Assembly: GCA_018716875.1 (NCBI GenBank)
Contig: DVJJ01000143.1
Coordinates: forward strand, 1 to 64,000
DNA from: Candidatus Avoscillospira avistercoris
GTDB taxonomy: Bacteria; Bacillota; Clostridia; Oscillospirales; Oscillospiraceae
Direction of reading: 5' to 3'
DNA: 64,000 nucleotides
In this document: positions 38,337 through 45,908 of the stretch, in pieces
Layout: each line of letters opens with the position of its first letter
Numbering within the stretch: the stretch's first letter is position 1
Made by a program: the position numbers and the translations under genes
Notes under the pieces: generated by a model
Told to the model about the DNA's origin: nothing
The model's database searches: none
Seen by the model: only the letters and a program-made list of their open reading frames with translations

Positions 38337-39293
38337 TTACGAAATGCCTCCAATCTCAATCAGGCAGCCGCCCCAGGTGAGACCGCCGCCAAAGCCCACG
38401 CACAGGACGCGCATACCGCTGCGCAGCTGGCCCGCTTCATACAGGTCATTGAGGGCAATGGGAATACAAGCCGACGACATATTGCCGTACTTTGCAATGT
38501 TTTTAAAGGCCTTTTCCGGCGGCATCTGCATTTTTTTCACCGCGTGGTCAATGATGCGCTCATTGGCCTGGTGCATGACCAGCCAGTCCAAGTCCTCCAC
38601 GGTCTTCCCGGCCTGGTCCAGAATCCACTGGATGCAGCGGGGAATGATATCCACGGCGAACTTGAAGACAGCCTGGCCCTCCATATGGATGTAGGACGGG
38701 CCTTCTTCCGTGGAGCCGTCGATATACAGCACCGGCTGATTGCTGCGGGAGCCCAGGATGGCGCAGATGTCCGGCGTGTCCTCGCTGCCCTCCACCACCA
38801 CGGCGCCCGCGCCGTCTCCGAAGAGGACACACGTGCTGCGGTCGGTGAAGTCCGTCAGACGGGACAGCGCTTCGCAGGAGACCACCAGGGCGTAGGGACG
38901 CTCCTTGGTGACCAATCCCTGGGCCAGCTTCAACCCGTAGGGGAAACCGGCACAGGCGGAATTCATATCAAAACAAGCGGTGTTTTCCTCCAGTTCCAAC
39001 GCCGCCTGGAGCATACAGGCACAGGTTGGGGTGATGTAATCACCGCCCAGGGTGGTGACGATACAGGCCGCGATTTTGCTGCGATCGATGTTGGCCCGCT
39101 CCAATGCCTGCTTGGCCGCCGCCTCGGCCATGGTCTGGTGGGTCTCCCCTTCGCCCAGATAATGGCGGGTCCGGATGCCGGTGCGCTTGACAATCCACTC
39201 GTCGCTGGTATCGACGATTTTACTCAGATCGTCATTGGTGACGACCTTGCTGGGGAGATAGCTGCCGGTGGCGATGATTTTAATTCCCATCAT
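38337..39293 (-). CDS. fabH: Beta-ketoacyl-ACP synthase III FabH
   Basis: DEWIVKRTGIRTRHY; NSACAGFPYGL. Confidence 0.95.
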   Translation of the reverse strand: MMGIKIIATGSYLPSKVVTNDDLSKIVDTSDEWIVKRTGIRTRHYLGEGETHQTMAEAAAKQALERANIDRSKIAACIVTTLGGDYITPTCACMLQAALELEENTACFDMNSACAGFPYGLKLAQGLVTKERPYALVVSCEALSRLTDFTDRSTCVLFGDGAGAVVVEGSEDTPDICAILGSRSNQPVLYIDGSTEEGPSYIHMEGQAVFKFAVDIIPRCIQWILDQAGKTVEDLDWLVMHQANERIIDHAVKKMQMPPEKAFKNIAKYGNMSSACIPIALNDLYEAGQLRSGMRVLCVGFGGGLTWGGCLIEIGGIS

Positions 39294-40095
39294 AATATCC
39301 GTTGCCTCCCATGGCTCTGAATTTCTTGTACCGCTGACCGGCAATGCTGATATCGCTGATCTTTTGCAGGCTGTTCAGCGCCGCCGTCAATGCCTGATCC
39401 ACGGCGGCCATCTGGGCTTCCACGTCCATATGGGCGCCGCCCTCCGGCTCGGGAATGATGGCGTCAATGACCTTCTGTTCCAGCAGGTCCTCCGCCGTCA
39501 GCTTCATAAGGTCGCAGGCCTCGCCGCTGCGGCTGGAATTCTTCCAGAGAATCGACGCGAACCCCTCGGGAGACAGAATGGAATAGACGGCGTTTTCCAG
39601 CATTAACACTGTGTCGGCCACACCCAGAGCCAACGCGCCGCCGCTGTTGCCCTCGCCGGTAATAACGGCCACAATGGGCACCGACAGCTGGCTCATTTCA
39701 AAGAGGTTCCGGGCGATGGCCTCGCCCTGGCCTCTGGCCTCGGCCTCCAGGCCGGGGTACGCACCGGGGGTGTCGATAAAGGTGAGAATGGGCCGCCCGA
39801 ACTTCTCGGCCTGCTTCATAATCCGCAATGCCTTGCGGTACCCTTCCGGACCGGGCATACCGAAATTGCACTTGAGATTTTCCTGCAAATTCTTGCCCTT
39901 GCGGGTGCCGATGACGGTAACGGGCTTGCCGTGGAACAGGGCGATGCCGCCGAGAATGCTGGGGTCCTCCCGGCACTGGCGGTCGCCTTTCTGCTCAAAA
40001 AAGTCGGTAAACAGGTGCTCGATATAGTCGGCCACGCCGGGACGGCCCTCGTGACGGGCAATGGTCACCCGCTGGGCCGGAGTCAGGTTGCTCAT
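39280..40095 (-). CDS. accA: Acetyl-CoA carboxylase alpha subunit
   Basis: FIDTPGAYPGLEAEARGQGEAIARNL. Confidence 0.95.
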   Translation of the reverse strand: MSNLTPAQRVTIARHEGRPGVADYIEHLFTDFFEQKGDRQCREDPSILGGIALFHGKPVTVIGTRKGKNLQENLKCNFGMPGPEGYRKALRIMKQAEKFGRPILTFIDTPGAYPGLEAEARGQGEAIARNLFEMSQLSVPIVAVITGEGNSGGALALGVADTVLMLENAVYSILSPEGFASILWKNSSRSGEACDLMKLTAEDLLEQKVIDAIIPEPEGGAHMDVEAQMAAVDQALTAALNSLQKISDISIAGQRYKKFRAMGGNGYYDGN

Positions 40096-40955
40096 TGGGC
40101 GGCACCTCCTCGATAGTGGAGTGTCAACAGCTGGGCCAGAACGGCGCGCATCTGCTTGCGGGGCACAATCTGGTCCACAAAGCCGTGTTCCTCCAGATAT
40201 TCGGCTCTCTGGAAGCCCTCGGGGAGCTTCTGGCCGATGGTCTGTTCGATGACCCGGGGACCGGCAAAGCCAATCAGTGCCCCCGGCTCGGCCAAAGTGA
40301 TGTCGCCCAGGCTGGCAAAGCTGGCGGTGACGCCGCCGGTGGTGGGGTCTGTCAGGACGGAAATAAAGAGACCGCCCTTCTGGCTGTGGCGGGCCAGCGC
40401 TGCGCTGGTCTTGGCCATCTGCATCAAAGACAAAATGCCCTCCTGCATCCGGGCGCCGCCGCTGGCGGAGAAAATCACCACGGGCAGACGGTTTCGGGTG
40501 GCATGTTCGATAAGCCGCGTGACCTTTTCGCCCACGGCGGCGCTCATGCTGCCCATGAGGAACCGGCTGTCCAGCACCGCAACGGCCACCTTGCGGCCCT
40601 CAATGCGGCCTGTGGCCGTGACCACGGCTTCAGACAGGCCCGTTTTCTGACGGCACTGGTCCAGCTTCTCACTGTAGCCGGGGAACTCCATGGGATCGGC
40701 GGAGGTCAGGTTCTCGTCCAGTTCCCGGAAGGAGCCGGAATCGAGAATCAGGCTGAGACGGAAATACGCGCCGATGGGAAAATGGTGGCCGCAGTTGGGG
40801 CAGACATACTGATTGCGGCTCAACTGCTGCCGGGCCGTGGCGGTCTGGCACTTTGGGCAGGTAACCTCCACGGGGCTGGCCGCCGGAATCTGTCCCTCCC
40901 GCATGGCCTTCATGGCCAGCATGTGTTTGCGGCGCTTGTTGAATACGGGGATCAT
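40092..40955 (-). CDS. accD: Acetyl-CoA carboxylase beta subunit
   Basis: CPKCQTA...CPNCGHHF zinc motif; SASGGARMQEG. Confidence 0.95.
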   Translation of the reverse strand: MIPVFNKRRKHMLAMKAMREGQIPAASPVEVTCPKCQTATARQQLSRNQYVCPNCGHHFPIGAYFRLSLILDSGSFRELDENLTSADPMEFPGYSEKLDQCRQKTGLSEAVVTATGRIEGRKVAVAVLDSRFLMGSMSAAVGEKVTRLIEHATRNRLPVVIFSASGGARMQEGILSLMQMAKTSAALARHSQKGGLFISVLTDPTTGGVTASFASLGDITLAEPGALIGFAGPRVIEQTIGQKLPEGFQRAEYLEEHGFVDQIVPRKQMRAVLAQLLTLHYRGGAAQ

Positions 40956-42334
40956 GCTTCACTCTCCTCTATGCGGGCCATCCACTCCAGCATGGTCGGC
41001 AAATGCTCTTCCAGAAAGGCGGTGGTATAGTTGCCGCGGACAAAGACGGGATGATAGAGAATCTGGTGCATCAGTTCGGCATTGGTCTGGACGCCGTCAA
41101 TGGTCAATTCCTCCAGGCAGCGGCGCATCCGCCGGATGGCCTCCAATCGAGTAGGGGCCCAAACGATAATCTTACCCACCATGGAATCATAGAACGGCGG
41201 AATCTCATAGCCGTTATACATACAAGTATCAATCCGAACGCCGGGACCGCCGGGGAAATAGAGGAAATCGGCCTTGCCGGGGCAGGGGGCGAATTCCCGA
41301 GCCGGGTTCTCGGCGTTGATGCGGCATTCGATGGCATGGCCCCGCAGCTCCACTTCCTCCTGGGTACGGCTCAGCTTGAGACCGGCGGCAATGCGGATTT
41401 GCTCCCGCACCAAATCCATGGAGGTGACCATCTCCGTAACCGGGTGCTCCACCTGGATACGGGTGTTCATTTCAATGAAATAGAATTCCTTATTGGGGGC
41501 CAGAACAAATTCAATGGTACCGGCATTCTCGTAGCCGGCGGCCTTGGCGGCCCGCACGGCGGCGTCGCCCATGCGCTTGCGCAAATCCGGCGTCAGGGCA
41601 TGGGACGGCGTCTCCTCCAGGAGCTTCTGGTTCTTTCGCTGGACGGAGCAGTCCCGCTCGCCCAGCTGGATGACATTGCCGTATTTGTCGGCCAAAATCT
41701 GAAATTCGATGTGGCGGGGGTTGAGAATCAGCTTTTCGATGTACATTTCATCGCTGCCGAAGCAGGCCACAGACTCGGCCATGGCCTCCCGGAACAGGTC
41801 CCGCATTTCCGACGGCTCATAGACACGGCGCATGCCGCGGCCGCCGCCGCCGGCGGCAGCTTTGATGAGCACTGGATAGCCGATGCGCGCACCGACTTTG
41901 ACGGCCTCGTCCTCATCGCGGACCAGACCGTCGGAGCCGGGCACCACCGGCACGCCCACGGACTGCATCAGCGCCCGTGCTGCAGATTTATTGCCCATCT
42001 TGCGGATAACATCGCCGCTGGGGCCGATAAAGGCGATACCGGCGTCCCGGCAGGCGTCGGCAAAGGCATCGTTTTCCGACAGGAAACCGTAGCCGGGGTG
42101 GATGGCGTCGCAGCCTGTGGCCTTGGCCACCGTCAGGATGGCATCCATATTGAGGTAGCTGTCACCGGCCCGGGGGGGACCGATACAGACGGACTGCTCG
42201 GCAAAGAGCACATGGAGGGAATCGGCGTCGGCGGTGGAATAGACAGTGACGGCCTCGATGCCCATTTCCCGGCAGGCCCGCAGAATCCGCGCGGCGATTT
42301 CGCCGCGGTTGGCAATAAGGATTTTCTTAAACAT
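40952..42334 (-). CDS. accC: Biotin carboxylase
   Basis: MFKKILIANRGEIAARILRACREMGI. Confidence 0.96.
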   Translation of the reverse strand: MFKKILIANRGEIAARILRACREMGIEAVTVYSTADADSLHVLFAEQSVCIGPPRAGDSYLNMDAILTVAKATGCDAIHPGYGFLSENDAFADACRDAGIAFIGPSGDVIRKMGNKSAARALMQSVGVPVVPGSDGLVRDEDEAVKVGARIGYPVLIKAAAGGGGRGMRRVYEPSEMRDLFREAMAESVACFGSDEMYIEKLILNPRHIEFQILADKYGNVIQLGERDCSVQRKNQKLLEETPSHALTPDLRKRMGDAAVRAAKAAGYENAGTIEFVLAPNKEFYFIEMNTRIQVEHPVTEMVTSMDLVREQIRIAAGLKLSRTQEEVELRGHAIECRINAENPAREFAPCPGKADFLYFPGGPGVRIDTCMYNGYEIPPFYDSMVGKIIVWAPTRLEAIRRMRRCLEELTIDGVQTNAELMHQILYHPVFVRGNYTTAFLEEHLPTMLEWMARIEESEA

Positions 42335-42773
42335 GGCTGTACCGGAGGATGGGGGCGTCAAAGGCCACCAGAGCGCCGTTATCCACCAGAATCTCCTCCA
42401 CCAGGAGATCACAGGGGGCGGGAATTTCATTCATGGTTTTCATGGCTTCGATAAGGCACAATGTCTGGCCCTTTTCCACCCGGTCGCCCACCCGGACATA
42501 GGGGGCGGCATCGGGAGAGGACGCGGCGTAGTAGGTGCCCACCAGGGGGGCCTTCACATAGAGGGCGTTGTCCACGGCAGGGGCCTCGACCACAGCGGCA
42601 GCTGCGGAAACCGCAGTCGCGGAAACTGCGGCCACAGGCGCAGCCGCGGGAGCGGCCACAATGGGGGCGGGCTTTTCCAGCTCCAGGGTAAAGTCACCGT
42701 CCTGCAATGCCATGCGCTGCAAGCCGCTGCGGGCAAACCGGTCCATCAATTCAAACAGATCTTGCTTCTCCAT
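42327..42773 (-). CDS. accB: Biotin carboxyl carrier protein
   Basis: LCLIEAMKTMNEIPA biotinylation motif; Ala/Pro-rich linker. Confidence 0.95.
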   Translation of the reverse strand: MEKQDLFELMDRFARSGLQRMALQDGDFTLELEKPAPIVAAPAAAPVAAVSATAVSAAAAVVEAPAVDNALYVKAPLVGTYYAASSPDAAPYVRVGDRVEKGQTLCLIEAMKTMNEIPAPCDLLVEEILVDNGALVAFDAPILRYSHV

Positions 42774-42777
42774 AATT

Positions 42778-43008
42778 TCACTCCGTATGTTCCTTTAAGT
42801 ATTGCAGAATATCTCCGACGGTCAGCATTTGGGGCAGCCGTTCGTCCTCAATGGTGACGCCGGTAGCCTCTTCCAGGGCCATGCACAGCTCCACCGCCGC
42901 CAGGGAGTCGGCGTGGAGATCCTCCCGCAGCCGGGCCTCCTCGGTGACGTCGCTGAGATCGCAGTTGAGCGTCTCCACGATCACGTCCCGTACCAGATCG
43001 AACTTCAT
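42778..43008 (-). CDS. acpP: Acyl carrier protein
   Basis: LREDLHADSLAAVELCMALEE phosphopantetheine site. Confidence 0.95.
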   Translation of the reverse strand: MKFDLVRDVIVETLNCDLSDVTEEARLREDLHADSLAAVELCMALEEATGVTIEDERLPQMLTVGDILQYLKEHTE

Positions 43009-43038
43009 TGAAATTCCTCCGTCTGTTCTCGACAATAG

Positions 43039-43060
43039 TTAAAAATTTTTAAATATTTAA
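43039..43060. promoter_or_regulatory. Overlapping AT palindromes; candidate FabT/MarR operator
   Basis: TTAAAAATTTTTAA (43039-43052) and TTAAATATTTAA (43049-43060), just downstream of the fab promoter. Confidence 0.5.
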
Positions 43061-43068
43061 TCTTTCTT

Positions 43069-43096
43069 ATTTTAGCACCTGGGAACCATAAGTCAA
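43069..43096 (-). promoter_or_regulatory. Promoter of fab operon
   Basis: TTGACT-N16-TAAAAT on minus strand. Confidence 0.7.
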
Positions 43097-43243
43097 GGAA
43101 ATTTTTCCGACAAAGTGGTGGGAATGTCGAATATTTGGGCATAATGACGAACAAATTAGGGTGATTCCTCCCCCTGGCACAGCAAAGGGCTACAGCCAAT
43201 CCACGGAAACCGGCGAACCCTCCAGCCGCAAACCAGGCCCCAT

Positions 43244-43292
43244 AAGAAACCGGCGATATGCCGCCCGCTCCGGGAGCATACCGCCGGTTCTT
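43244..43292. terminator. Large hairpin between hypothetical gene and fab operon
   Basis: aagaaaccggcgatatgc...gcataccgccggttctt. Confidence 0.65.
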
Positions 43293-43367
43293 GCCTTTAA
43301 CAACTATCATCTGCCAACCGAAACGGTGCAAACGACCGTTGGTGCAGCGCTTCCAGGTCGGTGCGTG

Positions 43368-44111
43368 TTACGCCATAATCTGGAACACTCTATTAGTTCC
43401 GCCGCGAATGGCGGCAACCATTTGGCTCAGGGCCGTCCGGTCAAACGAATGTTCTTTCAGATATTCGTTGATCTTCTCCTGCCACTTTTCCCGTACCATT
43501 GCCGCATAGTCTGCCATTTCCTGTTCCGAAGCGCCGCTTCTAATCTTGGCATCTGTGGCTTTGGCCGTCTGCTTCATGACGGCAAATGCCGCTTTTTGCT
43601 GTTCCGACTTTTCCGTCATAAATGCACTGTAGGTTTCCAGGCCTTTATTCAGTTCGGCATATTCCTGTTCCGAAATCTCACCGGCTGCAAACGCACTGTC
43701 CAAGTCCTTTCCGATATTGCCGAACAGCTCCGCAAGCTGGTCCATACTCAGCCCGTCAATGGAGAATTTCACCCCGGTGGGATACTCCGTCATACGCGCA
43801 GCCAACTCCTGCGCCTTCTCCGACACGGTTTTATCTGTGAACTCCACAAAGTCCTGTCGGCCTTTCACCACCAACGAACTATCCAGATCATACTGGATAT
43901 TCTCTCCAAATTGCGGATCCAGCGGTATGGCCTTGCTCAAATCCACCTGGTCCAGCTTGACCCCCTTGAGCGATTGCAGCTTCTCCCCCACAACTGTGGA
44001 CGTCTGCTGGCCGCCGCCCTGATTGGACACATCCAGCTCCTTAACCCAGCCGGTATTAACCAGCGCATCCGGCAGTCTTGGCAATTCCCCTACAATCAAT
44101 GGCATATCCAT
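43368..44111 (-). CDS. Hypothetical protein, no recognised domain
   Basis: 247 aa; RBS AAAGGGGA before ATGGATATGCC; not antisense to another gene. Confidence 0.65.
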   Translation of the reverse strand: MDMPLIVGELPRLPDALVNTGWVKELDVSNQGGGQQTSTVVGEKLQSLKGVKLDQVDLSKAIPLDPQFGENIQYDLDSSLVVKGRQDFVEFTDKTVSEKAQELAARMTEYPTGVKFSIDGLSMDQLAELFGNIGKDLDSAFAAGEISEQEYAELNKGLETYSAFMTEKSEQQKAAFAVMKQTAKATDAKIRSGASEQEMADYAAMVREKWQEKINEYLKEHSFDRTALSQMVAAIRGGTNRVFQIMA

Positions 44112-44222
44112 TCCCCTTTCTGTTTCTCTCAGCACAGCCCGTCAGGCTAATTCCATTTGCTATATAGTATATCGGCAAATATTTCTAAAAAGTTTATACC
44201 GAATCACTCTCTCCCCTCAACA

Positions 44223-44253
44223 GGAAACGGCCCGATGCCGGGGAAGCATCGGG
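44223..44253. repeat. 31-bp direct repeat copy 1 (hairpin-forming)
   Basis: ggaaacggcccgatgccggggaagcatcggg. Confidence 0.95.
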
Positions 44254-44288
44254 TCGGGGCTGCCGCCCTTGGCAGCAGCCCCCCTTAC

Positions 44289-44313
44289 GCTCCCTTTCGG
44301 GAGCGGCTTTTTG
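44289..44313 (+). terminator. Intrinsic terminator-like hairpin
   Basis: cgctccc-tttc-gggagcg-gcttttt. Confidence 0.65.
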
Positions 44314-44404
44314 ATTGAACGCGCAGGGAGCCTTGCCCCCTGCACACATCCCCCGCTGCTCTGTCGCTGTTCCACTCCGCGTTGTATGTCACTTTTGCCG
44401 GACA

Positions 44405-44519
44405 ACGGGAAACGGCCCGATGCCGGGGAAGCATCGGGCCGTTTCCTTGGAAAAAAGAAAGAGAAAGAAAAGAGGGGTTACCAGAACCGTGAGCCGAGGG
44501 GGCAGCTCCCGGTTTGGAT
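44405..44519 (-). ncRNA. Candidate small RNA A
   Basis: Downstream of a phased-repeat promoter; hairpin CCAAACCG...CGGTTCTGG, C/U tract CCCCTCTTTTCTTTCTCTTTCTTTTTT, then strong hairpin 44408-44446. Confidence 0.5.
44408..44438. repeat. 31-bp direct repeat copy 2; extends to a perfect hairpin ending at 44446
   Basis: Same 31 bp; ggaaacggcccgatgc / gcatcgggccgtttcc. Confidence 0.95.
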
Positions 44520-44525
44520 GGTGTC

Positions 44526-44579
44526 AGTATACGGTACAAATTTGAACAAGGTGTTAATAATTCAGAAAAATTTTGAAAA
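44526..44579 (-). promoter_or_regulatory. Phased-repeat promoter A (PhoB/OmpR-type box candidate)
   Basis: TTTTCAAAATT-TTTCTGAATTA-TTAACACCTTG-TTCAAATTTGTACCG-TATACT; no -35 hexamer. Confidence 0.6.
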
Positions 44580-44671
44580 CCTGTTTCAAATGGGGTGTTC
44601 AAGGCTGTCACGCAGCGGGCCGCCCTCCCACGAAATCCTCCGCGGGTTCCCGCCGTCCCCTGCCTGGAACA
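44566..44671 (-). ncRNA. Candidate small RNA C
   Basis: Closing stem GTGTTCCAGGC/GCCTTGAACAC (44662-44672 with 44595-44605) starting at the predicted +1; tail hairpin TTTGAAA-CAGGT-TTTCAAA-ATTTTT at 44566-44590. Confidence 0.55.
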
Positions 44672-44677
44672 CTTATG

Positions 44678-44731
44678 ATTTTAGGGGGCAGATTTGAACA
44701 GCCTATGAAGCAATTGAAAAGAAATTGGAAA
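44678..44731 (-). promoter_or_regulatory. Phased-repeat promoter C (PhoB/OmpR-type box candidate)
   Basis: TTTCCAATTTC-TTTTCAATTGC-TTCATAGGCTG-TTCAAATCTGCCCCC-TAAAAT; no -35 hexamer. Confidence 0.6.
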
Positions 44732-44757
44732 CATCTTCTGTTTTTTCCGGACAGAGT

Positions 44758-44901
44758 GCGCGCCCGGCGGAGAGCATCCGCCGGGCGCGTGTCGTGTTTG
44801 AAGAAAGAGAAAAGAGGAGAATAAGATGAGTCAAAGAGGAAGTCTACCGTCGGCTCCCCGGTCAATGCTGTCCGGGCCGGTAAACTGTATTTCCTTTTGA
44901 C
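44758..44901 (-). ncRNA. Candidate small RNA B
   Basis: Hairpin region ACCGGCCCGG...CCGGGGAGCCGACGGT, C/U tract CTCCTCTTTTCTCTTTCTTC, GC hairpin gcgcccggcgga/tccgccgggcgc (44760-44788). Confidence 0.5.
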
Positions 44902-44907
44902 ACCCTT

Positions 44908-44961
44908 AGTATAGTCCGCAATTTTGAATGAATCGTGAACGATTCCAAAACAAATTTTGAA
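44908..44961 (-). promoter_or_regulatory. Phased-repeat promoter B (PhoB/OmpR-type box candidate)
   Basis: TTCAAAATTTG-TTTTGGAATCG-TTCACGATTCA-TTCAAAATTGCGGAC-TATACT; exact 11-bp phasing; no -35 hexamer. Confidence 0.65.
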
Positions 44962-44987
44962 TTTCTCCCCCGGTCTTTACGGCTTCT

Positions 44988-45875
44988 TTACTGGGCCAGC
45001 GCGTCCAGAACCTCCTGCCGGTACGGGATGGACGGCGCTGCGCCGGGCCGGGTAACGGCAATGGAAGCGGCCTTGGCGCTCATGCGCAGAACCTCTGCCA
45101 TATCCATACCCTCAGCCAGTCCCGCCAGGAAATACCCGGTGAAGGTGTCGCCGGCGGCGGTGGTATCCACGGCCTGCACCTTAAAAATAGGCTGGAACAG
45201 TTTTTGATGCTCGTCCTGATAAATGGCACCATCGCTGCCCAGTGTCAGGACGATTTTCGCGTGGGGGAACCGCTGGCGCATACCGGCCAGAATGTCCTCC
45301 GGCTCGGTTTTTCCGGTAATCTGGTTGCCCTCCACCTCATTGAGGAGGAAGATGGAGATTTTCGTCATGTCCACTGCGTCCAGCTTTTCATCATAGGGCG
45401 AGGGGTTCAGTGCAATCTGCATCCCCTTGGCATGGGCGGCGTCCACAATATAGGGCAGCAGATTGACTTCGTTTTGCAGCAGCAGAATATCTCCGGCGTC
45501 AAAATGGCTCAAGGTCTCGTCAATGTATTCCTTGGTCAGCTTTTGGTTGGCGCCGCCGAACAGCAGAATACAGTTTTGGGCGTTGCGGTCAATCTGAATG
45601 ATGGTGTGGCCCGTCTCGCCGGGAATCTGTTTCAGATAGTCGTCATGGATGCCGTACTCCTTGCATGCGTCCAAAAAGGGTTGGCCGTCCTGGCCAATCA
45701 TGCCGCCGTGGTAGACCTCCACCCCGGCTTTGGCCAGGGCCGTGGACTGGTTCATGCCCTTGCCGCCCAAAAAGTGGTTGAGGCTGGAGCTGGACTCCGT
45801 CTCACCGGGCATGAGGATGTGGTCCACATTGTACACATGGTCCAGGTTGAGAGAGCCGATGTTCAATACCTTCAT
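44988..45875 (-). CDS. rbsK: Ribokinase
   Basis: NIGSLNLDHVYNVD, GGKGMNQSTALAKAG, DTTAAGDTFTGYF. Confidence 0.93.
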   Translation of the reverse strand: MKVLNIGSLNLDHVYNVDHILMPGETESSSSLNHFLGGKGMNQSTALAKAGVEVYHGGMIGQDGQPFLDACKEYGIHDDYLKQIPGETGHTIIQIDRNAQNCILLFGGANQKLTKEYIDETLSHFDAGDILLLQNEVNLLPYIVDAAHAKGMQIALNPSPYDEKLDAVDMTKISIFLLNEVEGNQITGKTEPEDILAGMRQRFPHAKIVLTLGSDGAIYQDEHQKLFQPIFKVQAVDTTAAGDTFTGYFLAGLAEGMDMAEVLRMSAKAASIAVTRPGAAPSIPYRQEVLDALAQ

Positions 45876-45908
45876 AGAGTACGCTTCCTCCTATACGATA
45901 TACATGGG

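Noticed and set aside
37419-39320. 633-aa plus-strand ORF
   Set aside because: Antisense to fabK/fabH
44573-44589. TTGAAAACCTGTTTCAA as a second RbsR (LacI) operator
   Set aside because: Half-site spacing differs from the 48971-48986 site; it is better explained as the AT-rich terminator stem of candidate RNA C overlapping promoter A repeats, though dual use is not excluded
44608-44865. 85-aa minus-strand ORF in the RNA cluster
   Set aside because: TTG start without RBS, spans promoter C; no conserved features
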